This document shows positions 16,708 to 24,256 of a DNA stretch of 32,566 nucleotides, piece after piece. The DNA is from Planctomycetota bacterium (GTDB lineage Bacteria > Planctomycetota > Phycisphaerae > Sedimentisphaerales > Anaerobacaceae), in NCBI GenBank assembly GCA_023128595.1, contig JAGMDR010000018.1, positions 1-32,566 of the forward strand. The letters run 5' to 3'. A model generated the notes under the pieces. The model was not told the DNA's origin. It did no database searches and was given only the letters and a program-made list of their open reading frames with translations. The position numbers and the translations under genes are program-made. The first letter of the stretch is position 1. Every line of letters starts with the position of its first letter.

Positions 16708-17400
16708 TCATCGTATCTTGACCAACGGCGGCAGCTGCCCGGCGAGTCCGACTCGGCCGTTCTTGATAATCATCACTCCCTCAATGCCTTCAATAGCGGC
16801 AATGCGCGCCAGAGCCGGGTCCACATCCTCAACGGTCCTGACAAGGTTTGCGGCCTGCGTGGCGGCTGCGTCCGCCAGCGCGGCATCTCTCGCCACAACC
16901 GTGGCAAGGTCGCACTGACCTAAACTCTTTGAGTGCCCCATCTGTCCCGACGAAGAGCATATTGAGATGGGGGTATCGTGCGCCTCCAGCGAAAATCCAA
17001 GCCCAGCGCCTAACTCGGTCGTACCTGTGTCCAGGCCAATGATCACCGCCTCGGCGGCTCGAAGATAAATGTCCCCTCCGTTTTCCACAATTGCCTCGGC
17101 CGCGCCGGCCTCCAGGGCCGCCTCGCCTGCACACTGGGCCATCGCGCCCGCAACGGCGGCCATCGGCCCGACACCCACAAGCCGCCCGGCCCGGGCCATG
17201 CGTTGTGCGATTTTGGGTGCCTCGCTGCGCAGCTCAACCGGTTCGAGGGAACCTCGAAAATCGGGATGCTGATCGATATAGTCCTCTAACATCCGTCGCT
17301 GCCGCACAATTTCCGCAGTCACGGTGTCGAACCGCCTGCAACAGATGCGGAAGACGGCCTCTTTATGGGTGAAAGTTCGGTAGCTTCGTTTCTGACTCAT
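16708..17400 (-). CDS. UPF0280 (COG2122) protein, sulfide assimilation accessory
   Basis: A 230-residue protein from the ATG at 17400 (MSQKRSYRTFTHKEAVFRIC). The frame extends further upstream into the ferredoxin gene, but this start matches the family N-terminus, although its Shine-Dalgarno is weak. Landmarks: GRLVGVGPMAAVAGAMAQCA, IVENGGDIYL, IGLDTGTTELGAGLGFSLEA, and SICSSSGQMGHSKSLG, typical of this ApbE-superfamily group. As I recall it, the COG2122 member of Methanosarcina acetivorans, MA1715, is needed for efficient sulfide assimilation together with the COG1900 and NIL-ferredoxin proteins. Here it is third in that same trio, 32 bases behind the ferredoxin, which supports the role. The catalytic mechanism is unknown. 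Confidence 0.88.
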   Translation of the reverse strand: MSQKRSYRTFTHKEAVFRICCRRFDTVTAEIVRQRRMLEDYIDQHPDFRGSLEPVELRSEAPKIAQRMARAGRLVGVGPMAAVAGAMAQCAGEAALEAGAAEAIVENGGDIYLRAAEAVIIGLDTGTTELGAGLGFSLEAHDTPISICSSSGQMGHSKSLGQCDLATVVARDAALADAAATQAANLVRTVEDVDPALARIAAIEGIEGVMIIKNGRVGLAGQLPPLVKIR

Positions 17401-17432
17401 GGACGTACGCCGACCGACATCGGAAAGGCTCC

Positions 17433-17852
17433 TCAAAACGCCGACGCGCATGCACCGAACGGGCAGACGCGAATGCACGCCAGGCACTCGATACAGTCCC
17501 TCTCGCTGAAAGCCACCTCTCGCGTTGCCTCATCGGCAATGTACAGGGCCTCAGTGGGACAGTAGGTGATGCAGTGGCCACAGTGCGTACAGCGATCCAT
17601 GTCCACCGTTACTCCCTTGCCCGTGTAGTTGATCGAGACGTTAAAGGTCTTCACGAAGGCCATGGCTCGTTCGATATCCTCTTCGGTCCCGGTCACATCC
17701 AGCACGAGATAACCTTCCTCTTCCGGAGTAACCTTCGCACGATACACATTGACCACGAGATTGTGGTCTTTCACCAAATGGTAGATGATAGGCTTCTCGC
17801 ACTCGCATCGCGGAAAGAACAGCATCAGTTTCTTTGTTACGGTCTGGCTCAT
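17433..17852 (-). CDS. NIL-domain 2[4Fe-4S] ferredoxin of the homocysteine pathway
   Basis: A 139-residue protein. Residues 5-75 form a NIL (ACT-like) domain (KKLMLFFPRCECEKPIIYHL, then NVYRAKVTPEEEGYLVLDVT). Residues 82-135 carry two CxxCxxCxxxCP clusters: Cys88/91/94/98 and Cys120/123/126/130. Its ATG overlaps the stop of the COG1900 gene as ATGA, so the two are translationally coupled. The gene pair matches the COG1900-associated ferredoxin known from methanogens and other anaerobes, where the two proteins convert aspartate semialdehyde and sulfide to homocysteine. The ferredoxin would supply electrons in the cytoplasm. An extra CEC motif (Cys16, Cys18) sits in the NIL part. Confidence 0.92.
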   Translation of the reverse strand: MSQTVTKKLMLFFPRCECEKPIIYHLVKDHNLVVNVYRAKVTPEEEGYLVLDVTGTEEDIERAMAFVKTFNVSINYTGKGVTVDMDRCTHCGHCITYCPTEALYIADEATREVAFSERDCIECLACIRVCPFGACASAF

Positions 17853-19039
17853 GATGCTTTCTCCCTTATCACAAGCGGTTTCGTTGTGGTGTCCTTGGGA
17901 AGCGGCGCAATGGGCTCGGCAAGCCGGAAATCCCCCCGTCTGATCTCGTCGGCTAATAGATGGGCGATTTCCAGCGCCTTATGGTAGGAGGAGAGCGAGC
18001 CGACCGCCACCTCCCTGCCCTCCAATTCGATCCGGCCGCTTCGCAACTGCTCGTAGTTGACATAGCTTATGACTTTGCCCGTATTCTGTGGATAGTTGGT
18101 GCTGTAGTCGATCACCGGCGCCAGAATGTCACGGTCGCGTACACAGGTTCGCTTCAGGATCTCTTCATTCAGCAGGGGAATCGGAATCCCGATTCCCAGC
18201 GCCAGCGACACACCGTAGCCGCGAAGAGTTACCCCTCGCACGAACTCCGGACGCATCTGCTTCATGTCGCCGGTCAGCGCCAGCGTTCCCGCACCGTCCT
18301 TGGGGACTCCGTCAGGTGTTCTCTCGCCGCCACCGGCGTGTTGAGTTCCCTCCGCGTAAACGTGTCCGTGAGTACCCGCCAGCCACACCCTGGTTCCTAC
18401 GCCGATCGTTTCGTAGTAAGGATCGTTAAGCAGCGGCGAGAGTTGACCCGCCGAGCAGTAGTTCGCGTTTTTCCGGTCGGGCTCCAGAGGCCCCATGTAC
18501 GTATATATCGTCTTGTCCGAATCATTGACCGCCACGTTATAGTTCTGATAGCAGTTGCGCGGGTTGACCATTATAGCCTGATTCAGGTCGTCAATCGTGA
18601 AGTATGTGCGGATCTCACGCAGCGGGTAGCAGTCTGTCCCGTACGAAAGCGCGAACAGTTGAAGCGTCTTGCCCGCGACCAGATCCTCTATCACGTGCCC
18701 CCCGCCGTATCGAAACTCACCCGGATGGTACATATTCGCCGGATCGCCGTGGCGAAGTTGAGTCGCACCAAGATAAACATCGACAGCCGCAAGGCCCGTA
18801 TAGACAAGAACATCCTCAACCCACGCCTCCGACATGCGAATCTTGGGCTTGGAATGCCCGAAGTTTAGAACGCATCCGGATGAGCACATCGGGCCGAATG
18901 TGGCGGTGGTGACCACGTCCACCTCTTTTGCGGCTGCCGCGAGGCCCTTCTTCTCGACATAATCGATGATCTCCTCTGCAGTCAGCACGACGGCCTTGCC
19001 CGACTCGATGCGGTCGTTGATTTGTTCATACGTCTTCAT
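17849..19039 (-). CDS. Homocysteine biosynthesis protein (COG1900/HcyBio, DUF39)
   Basis: A 396-residue protein starting MKTYEQINDRIESGKAVVLT, typical of the family. Conserved motifs include TTATFGPMCSSGCVLNFGHS (Cys52, Cys56), YLGATQLRHGDPANMYHPGE, GGGHVIEDLVAG, LSYGTDCYPLREI (Cys137), MVNPRNCYQNYNVAVN, VWLAGTHGHVYAEGTQH and GVSLALGIGIPIPLLNEEIL. In Methanosarcina the homologue (MA1821) uses conserved cysteines, thought to carry persulfide, in forming homocysteine from aspartate semialdehyde; Cys56 and Cys137 are the natural candidates here. First in a three-gene unit with the NIL-ferredoxin and UPF0280 genes, suggesting sulfide assimilation without O-acetylhomoserine. The start is preceded by a weak GGAATGAA. 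The aldo/keto reductase gene ends 98 bases upstream. Confidence 0.93.
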   Translation of the reverse strand: MKTYEQINDRIESGKAVVLTAEEIIDYVEKKGLAAAAKEVDVVTTATFGPMCSSGCVLNFGHSKPKIRMSEAWVEDVLVYTGLAAVDVYLGATQLRHGDPANMYHPGEFRYGGGHVIEDLVAGKTLQLFALSYGTDCYPLREIRTYFTIDDLNQAIMVNPRNCYQNYNVAVNDSDKTIYTYMGPLEPDRKNANYCSAGQLSPLLNDPYYETIGVGTRVWLAGTHGHVYAEGTQHAGGGERTPDGVPKDGAGTLALTGDMKQMRPEFVRGVTLRGYGVSLALGIGIPIPLLNEEILKRTCVRDRDILAPVIDYSTNYPQNTGKVISYVNYEQLRSGRIELEGREVAVGSLSSYHKALEIAHLLADEIRRGDFRLAEPIAPLPKDTTTKPLVIREKAS

Positions 19040-19137
19040 AATTCATTCCATTCCAGAAATCGTGCGCTCTGGGCCCGTCCCATTGGCACATTCTTCCTTA
19101 GAGCTACGATTCATCCTAAATCCTGATTCATTGCTTC

Positions 19138-20202
19138 TCACGCATAGGCGCCGCAACAGCACTCGTGCGGACTGTCGGCGTAAACCGGCCCTCGCAGGGC
19201 CTCGCCGCGGGCCACTTGTTCCTCTTCCCTGCGGAACACCGACTCACACGACTTGGCTGTCTCCCGCAGCTTTCGCACCTCCGACTTCTTGATCGGCTCG
19301 TATGATTTGGCGGCAATGATTGCCTTATCAAGCAAGTCAAGAAACGAAGGCGGTATCCCGGTCGCAACGCCGCTCTGCGATAACGTGTAGCGCATCGCAA
19401 GGCTGACCTCCTCCTGACTCTCAGTTGTCCGATACCACCATTTGCGCGTCCTTTCCGCGCCCTTTGGCCAGGCGCCCATTGACAACGGCTTTATCGCCAG
19501 CACCCCCGCCCCCTGTTTCTTCGCGAGCTTGAGCACCGGCTCGCCGAACCCCATCTTGAACATCTCCACAAAATTGATGGGAAACATCACCGTATCAAAG
19601 CCAAATCCCTTCATTGCCGCCAGCGCCCCCTTCGTAGTATGCGCCGAAAAGCCGAGATACTTGACCTTCCCCTGCTCCTTGGCCTTGAGAAACGTTTCGA
19701 TTGCCCCGCCCGGCCCTAAAGCTTGTTTGACCTCCTCCGGCGTTCGTATATGGTGCATCTGATACAGGTCGAAATAGTCCGTCTTGAGCCGTTTCAACGA
19801 CCGCTCAAGCTCTTCGCGGGCCCCGGCCTTGTCCCGCATCCTCGTCTTGCAGGATAGGAATATCCGACTGCGATCAATCCCCTGCAGTCCGATCCCCATC
19901 TTTATCTCCGCCTCACCGTTGCCGTATGCCGGAGCCACGTCGAAGTAGTTGACACCTCGCTCGAAGGCGTTATGGATCCCTTCGGTGCCGCGCTTCTGGT
20001 CGTAATGCACGAGCGCCAGCCCCGGAAATCCCACAATCGATATCCTCTGGCCCGTACGCCCGAGCACCCGGCGTCCCAGCCCGGCTGCCTTCTGATTCTC
20101 GCTCTGCGTGGATGACTTCCCCGCCCCCGGCGTCGGCTGCACCCCCAGAGCGCAGCTCCCAGCCACCGTCCCCGCTGCCTTCAAGAAAGACCGTCTTTTC
20201 AT
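19138..20202 (-). CDS. Tat-exported aldo/keto reductase
   Basis: A 354-residue protein from the ATG at 20202, which has AAGGAG 7 bases upstream; an in-frame TTG two codons earlier is less likely. The Tat signal is MKRRSFLKAAGTVAGSCALG. The AKR barrel starts near residue 45 (VLGRTGQRISIVGFPG). The catalytic tetrad is visible: Asp88 and Tyr93 in NYFDVAPAYGNGE, Lys119 in LSCKTRM, and His150 in DYFDLYQMHHI. The substrate is probably a sugar or keto-sugar aldehyde outside the cytoplasm. The C-terminus is unusual: after RGPVYADSPHE it ends in three consecutive Cys, CCCGAYA. It lies between HEAT protein 2 (gap 160 bases) and the homocysteine genes (gap 98 bases); co-transcription is uncertain. Confidence 0.9.
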   Translation of the reverse strand: MKRRSFLKAAGTVAGSCALGVQPTPGAGKSSTQSENQKAAGLGRRVLGRTGQRISIVGFPGLALVHYDQKRGTEGIHNAFERGVNYFDVAPAYGNGEAEIKMGIGLQGIDRSRIFLSCKTRMRDKAGAREELERSLKRLKTDYFDLYQMHHIRTPEEVKQALGPGGAIETFLKAKEQGKVKYLGFSAHTTKGALAAMKGFGFDTVMFPINFVEMFKMGFGEPVLKLAKKQGAGVLAIKPLSMGAWPKGAERTRKWWYRTTESQEEVSLAMRYTLSQSGVATGIPPSFLDLLDKAIIAAKSYEPIKKSEVRKLRETAKSCESVFRREEEQVARGEALRGPVYADSPHECCCGAYA

Positions 20203-20362
20203 AATCAAGCTCCTTACCCTTCGAATCCGTCATTTCGGTTCAACGTCGTACCTCACTCCGGCAGCAGAGCCTTGCCACTCCGGGCGACACACTGAGAACA
20301 TCCCAGCTCTACTTGCGATCGGTCTTTGTCCCGCCTCATTTCTCGAAGGCGCCTTGATTTGT

Positions 20363-22573
20363 CTATCTTCCTGCGGCTTTCCTGGCCTTGTTCAGTGTCG
20401 CCCGCGCACGGCGAGTCACGTCTCTATTGTCCGTGGCGTTCATAACCTTTTGCAGGGCCTCGCGGACTTCCGCCGGCTTCTGCCCGACGATCTTCTCGGA
20501 AATCGCAACCGCAGCGAAGCAGGCCTCGTTCTTCGTAGCCGCGTAGTCCAGATACGACATCGCCATCGCCAAAGCCTCGCTCGTCGGCACTGTCGCAAGA
20601 GAACCGAGCAGCAGCCTCTTTTCTTCATCGCGCTGGATGAGAGGCAGCACTTCCTTGAATCCCGCAAGCTTCTTCTCAACAGAGCCTTCCTGCAGCGGGA
20701 TCAGGCGAATGGCCCCGCGCAGCGCAAGGATCTTGACCTTGCGATCGGTGGCCGTTTTCGTCAGCTTCAGCACGTCCGCCAGTGCCTCGGCCGACGGCCA
20801 GCCGCACAGCACCGAGACCGCTTCACTGCTGATTTCGGCATCGGCGTTCTTTGTGGCGGCACGGACCGCTTCGAACGCCTTGGGACCCTGGGCCACGCGG
20901 AGGACCCGCAGCAACGCGAGCTTCTGCCGCCTCGGCGCCTTGGCCTGGGCAGAGCAGAGCTCGTCAATGAAGGCTTCGGGAGTCGCACCGACCAGGAGTT
21001 CCACGGTCTGGCCCTCCCTGACCGTCTTGACCTGCGTAATCCCGTTGGCAGTGAATTCGACCTCCAGTTGCTTGACGATCCCGGGCGCCGCATCGCCGAA
21101 GTTGGCATTGGAGGCCTCAATCGAGAACGCACCGCCCTCGACCATCTTTGCGACCTTATTTGTAACGTCGGCCGAACCCCCGCCATCCACGCCGCGATAC
21201 ACGGCCCTGCGAATGGTCACTTTGCCGGCCGATGGTTTGGCCTCTCTCGTACAGGTTGCCGAGAGAGCGCGCTCGGCCGCTCGGATTTCCGCCGGGCTCT
21301 TGGCCTCAAGCAGCAGCTCAACCAGCACGCTGAACTTCACCGCGCCGGCCAGACCGCCCAGCATCCTGATGCCGGCCGTGCGGACCGATTCATCGTTGTC
21401 TCTGGTCGCCTTGAGCAGGGCCCCGGCCACGTTCGTCATCCTGCGACGCTCGATCAAATCAAGCGCCTTCAACTGCCAGTCGGTCTCGCCGCTTTGGAGC
21501 ATCGCCATGACTGCGTCGTCGGCCTTCTTGCCCGGTAGGGCTGCGAGATTGTCCTGTGCGGCCTTAGCGATTTCCGCATCGGAGTCATTCATCAGCTCCA
21601 CGAGCGAGCCCACGGCAGAGGAATCGGCAATCGGCGGCATCGCCTTAATCGCTGCGATTCGCACGGCCTTGTCGCCTTTGGCCGCCGCGGCGAAAATCGC
21701 CCGCATGGCACTCGGATCACCCCGTTTGGCGAGTGTTCCTAAGACCAGTATCTGATTGTCAGCCGGAAGTTTACCCAGAGCCTCACACAAGGCCTGCGTC
21801 ACTTCGGCACCCGGCAATTCCAGAGAGGCCTGAACGGCCGCGGAAAACAGAATGTAGTCTTTGCTCTTGAGGGATTCCAACATCAAGGCCAGCCCGTGTT
21901 CTTCGCCTGCCAGAATTGCACCGCGAAGAGCACCGGCGCGGACCTGGTGCGGCGCCTTAACCTTCAGCAGCTCATCGTAAATCACTACAGCCTGCCTATT
22001 TTGACCCTTCGCTACGAGCCCTTCGGCGCAGCGGAACAGACCTTCACAGACCGCCAGCTTCGTGTCACCGGCAGAGCCGGACAGTGCACCGCTGAGGGCT
22101 TTGGCTGCGGCCGCATCGCCGATATTGCCCAGCGCCCTTGCGGCGGCTTGGGCGACCATAGCGTCACTGCTCTTTAGCATCTTCGCCATCGGCTTTACTG
22201 CTTGCGTGTCACCTCGAACGCCGATACTGCCAATGACGCCGACCAGCGGCCGGCCTTTGAGCTTGCCGAGCGCATCGCGCAGTGCATCGTCAACGGCCGA
22301 ATCCGCGATCGGCTCCAATGCGTAGCGGGCCACGTGATTCAGTTCTTCGTCGGCTAAAAGCAAGGCCAGGGCCGGCACGGCCTTCTTCGTGGCGATAAAC
22401 GACAGCAGGCGGCAGGCATCGCTCTTTGCCTTGCGGGTGGCGTCGGCGGATTTGAGTACTGCAATCAGTTCATCCTGCTTGGAGGCAGGTACGACGGTCT
22501 GGCCGTGCGAGATCGCCGCACCCGACAACAGCGCCGTTGCAAGCAGGATCAGTGTTATTCTTTGCTTAAACAT
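20363..22573 (-). CDS. Secreted HEAT-repeat protein with inserted beta domain (HEAT protein 2)
   Basis: A 736-residue protein; AAGGA precedes the ATG by about 9 bases. The signal peptide is MFKQRITLILLATALLSGAA, then ISHGQ. HEAT repeats fill most of the length, for example MVAQAAARALGNIGDAAAAK. A non-helical segment interrupts the repeats after about residue 450 (KVTIRRAVYRGVDGGGSADV, then GAFSIEASNANFGDAAPGIV and KQLEVEFTANG), after which helical repeats resume. The insert looks like a beta-sandwich module seen in other planctomycete HEAT proteins. The N-terminal region is homologous to HEAT protein 1, but the C-terminal beta domain of that protein is missing here. It is co-transcribed with oxidoreductase D, 33 bases upstream. 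A non-enzymatic scaffold or ligand-binding role is likely. Confidence 0.85.
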   Translation of the reverse strand: MFKQRITLILLATALLSGAAISHGQTVVPASKQDELIAVLKSADATRKAKSDACRLLSFIATKKAVPALALLLADEELNHVARYALEPIADSAVDDALRDALGKLKGRPLVGVIGSIGVRGDTQAVKPMAKMLKSSDAMVAQAAARALGNIGDAAAAKALSGALSGSAGDTKLAVCEGLFRCAEGLVAKGQNRQAVVIYDELLKVKAPHQVRAGALRGAILAGEEHGLALMLESLKSKDYILFSAAVQASLELPGAEVTQALCEALGKLPADNQILVLGTLAKRGDPSAMRAIFAAAAKGDKAVRIAAIKAMPPIADSSAVGSLVELMNDSDAEIAKAAQDNLAALPGKKADDAVMAMLQSGETDWQLKALDLIERRRMTNVAGALLKATRDNDESVRTAGIRMLGGLAGAVKFSVLVELLLEAKSPAEIRAAERALSATCTREAKPSAGKVTIRRAVYRGVDGGGSADVTNKVAKMVEGGAFSIEASNANFGDAAPGIVKQLEVEFTANGITQVKTVREGQTVELLVGATPEAFIDELCSAQAKAPRRQKLALLRVLRVAQGPKAFEAVRAATKNADAEISSEAVSVLCGWPSAEALADVLKLTKTATDRKVKILALRGAIRLIPLQEGSVEKKLAGFKEVLPLIQRDEEKRLLLGSLATVPTSEALAMAMSYLDYAATKNEACFAAVAISEKIVGQKPAEVREALQKVMNATDNRDVTRRARATLNKARKAAGR

Positions 22574-22606
22574 GGTATCGTATCCTTCTTGAGTTAAGGG
22601 TTGGTC

Positions 22607-23908
22607 TTAGATAATCCAGGGCTCGCGCATCGCGCGGGACAGGAACCGGTCGGCCTGTGGATCGTTGACGAACTTCTCCTTGGCCGGATCGTATTTGAGG
22701 TCGCGTTTGAGCCACATGCAGATGTTGGCCACGTGGACCGTCGTCATCGAGTAGTGCATAACCTCGGGGTCGGCGACGGCCTGATGACGCGACTTGACAC
22801 AGTCGAGGAAGTCTCGAACGTGGCTCATAGGCCGCTGCGTGCGGGCCATATAATCGCCGACCAGCTTCTTGAAGTCGTCCAGCATGGCGGGGTTGGAGAC
22901 ATCCGGCTGCGAATAGCCGTCGGCCGCGGCGACCCAGCCCTCGGTACCCTCATACTTGACCCCGCAAGAGCCCCGCCAGCCGGTACGCTGGAGGATCATC
23001 TTGATACCGTTTGCGAATTTCGTGACCATGCCGTCACCGCTTTCGTTGGGGACATACTGATATTCGACGGCCGCGGTCTTTTCGGCCCCGATTGCCACCT
23101 GGCAGGATGCGAACGTGTGGGCGCCCCACTCGCCGATACAGCTTGTGTGGAAGTCGTAGAAGCCTCTCCAGCCGCCTCGGCAATACGCGGCATTGTAGGG
23201 TCGCCAGGGACAAGGCCCGAGCCAGGCGTCCCAGTCAACTTCGTCCTTGGGCGGCAGCGGCTGGGCAGGCAGCCAGTCGTGTCTCATCTCAGCCGCATCC
23301 CACGGCGCGATGTGCGCCCGGACGGTGTGGACCTCACCGAGCCGACCTAATCGGAGCATCTCGTTGCAGAACGTGAAGTTGCCCTCACTGAGCCTCTGCG
23401 TGCCGGTCTGGTAGATTCGCCTGTAGCGTTTGGCGGTCTCCACCACGGCCCGACCTTCGGCGACGGTCATTGCCGAGGGCTTCTCCGAATAAACGTCCTT
23501 GCCGGCTCGCATGGCCATGATCGAGGCCAGTGCGTGCCAGCGGTCGCCCGTGGTTACCAGCACCGCGTCGATGTCGGTCCGCTCGGCCAGAAACTCCGGC
23601 GTGCTGCGATAAATCTTGCAGTCTTTGTTGCCGTAGCGCGTATCGATGAGGTTCTTGACGGCCTCGGCGCGTGATTTTTGCGGGTCGCAGGTCGCGACGA
23701 ACTGCACGTCCTTATCGGGCAGCATCCATCGCAAATCGTGCGAGCCGCGGTTGCCGATCCCGATGCCGCCGAGGATGATGCGTTCGCTCGGCGGGACGCT
23801 GCCGCCCAGACCCAGCGCCGTCGCCGGGACTATCGTCGGCGCCGCCGCCAAAACTGCCGCACGCTTCAAAAACCCGCGCCGCGTTAGGTTTGATTTCTTC
23901 TTTGACAT
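22607..23908 (-). CDS. Tat-exported Gfo/Idh/MocA family oxidoreductase (D)
   Basis: A 433-residue protein; GGAG precedes the ATG by about 7 bases. The Tat signal is NLTRRGFLKRAAVLAAAPT. The Rossmann start is RIILGGIGIGNRGSHDL (residues 43-59), and EKP is at 142-144 (VYSEKPSAM). The C-terminal domain has YDFHTSCIGEWGAHTFASCQ and ends LSRAMREPWII. It is closely similar to oxidoreductase A over the whole length (shared PSERI, YGNxDC, IDAVLxTTGDRWH, DVYSEKP and SRAMR). It begins the two-gene unit with HEAT protein 2. A TGTCAA at 23938-23943 would be a perfect minus-strand -35, but no -10 is found at the right distance. The substrate is probably a sugar derivative. Confidence 0.9.
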   Translation of the reverse strand: MSKKKSNLTRRGFLKRAAVLAAAPTIVPATALGLGGSVPPSERIILGGIGIGNRGSHDLRWMLPDKDVQFVATCDPQKSRAEAVKNLIDTRYGNKDCKIYRSTPEFLAERTDIDAVLVTTGDRWHALASIMAMRAGKDVYSEKPSAMTVAEGRAVVETAKRYRRIYQTGTQRLSEGNFTFCNEMLRLGRLGEVHTVRAHIAPWDAAEMRHDWLPAQPLPPKDEVDWDAWLGPCPWRPYNAAYCRGGWRGFYDFHTSCIGEWGAHTFASCQVAIGAEKTAAVEYQYVPNESGDGMVTKFANGIKMILQRTGWRGSCGVKYEGTEGWVAAADGYSQPDVSNPAMLDDFKKLVGDYMARTQRPMSHVRDFLDCVKSRHQAVADPEVMHYSMTTVHVANICMWLKRDLKYDPAKEKFVNDPQADRFLSRAMREPWII

Positions 23909-24256
23909 GGCACTCTCCTAATTCACATACAAAACTGTGTCAATCCGTGTCTAAAAAAACAGCGTTAATCCGTGTCTGGAACCCGCCGTCTCGATCCAGC
24001 AGCCAAACCCCGTTGGCTGATTTCACTTCGGCCCCAAAGCCTGAGGATCACACGCGAACCCGCCCAACATTCTACCCCATAAAACCCACCGCGCCAAAGC
24101 AATTCAAAAAAACTTGAATTCTCATCATTTTCTCATTTTCGCTTTCATAATATTGCACTCGAAGGTACTTATATAGGCGTACCGTCTTACGTACCACGGC
24201 TTGGCCGCGGCGCCGGGCCGGACAATCGAGGCTATTTTTGAATAAGGAGACAGAAA
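23909..24256. other. Divergent intergenic region with repeated operator-like motifs
   Basis: No gene fits here. Visible elements: a repeated AATCCGTGTCT (about 23942-23952 and 23966-23976), the hairpin at 24101-24120, and three GTACC/GGTAC motifs around TATATA at 24170-24175 (GGTAC at 24164-24168, CGTACC at 24178-24183 and at 24190-24195). The last group flanks the probable promoter region of the PepSY-like gene. No good -35 is visible for that TATATA. Confidence 0.4.
24101..24120. other. Perfect AT-rich inverted repeat
   Basis: AATTCAA at 24101-24107 and TTGAATT at 24114-24120 form a perfect 7-base-pair stem with a 6-base loop (AAAAAC). It lies upstream of the PepSY-like gene and could be a protein-binding site. 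It is not a good terminator because the stem is AT-rich. Confidence 0.4.

Noticed and set aside
19040-19137. SAM- or methionine-responsive riboswitch upstream of the homocysteine genes
   Set aside because: The 98-base gap shows no convincing stem set or conserved riboswitch core.
20108-21755. Two long plus-strand frames (476 and 372 codons) opposite HEAT protein 2 and the aldo/keto reductase start
   Set aside because: Low-complexity Ser/Ala/Arg translations antisense to genes with signal peptides and repeats.
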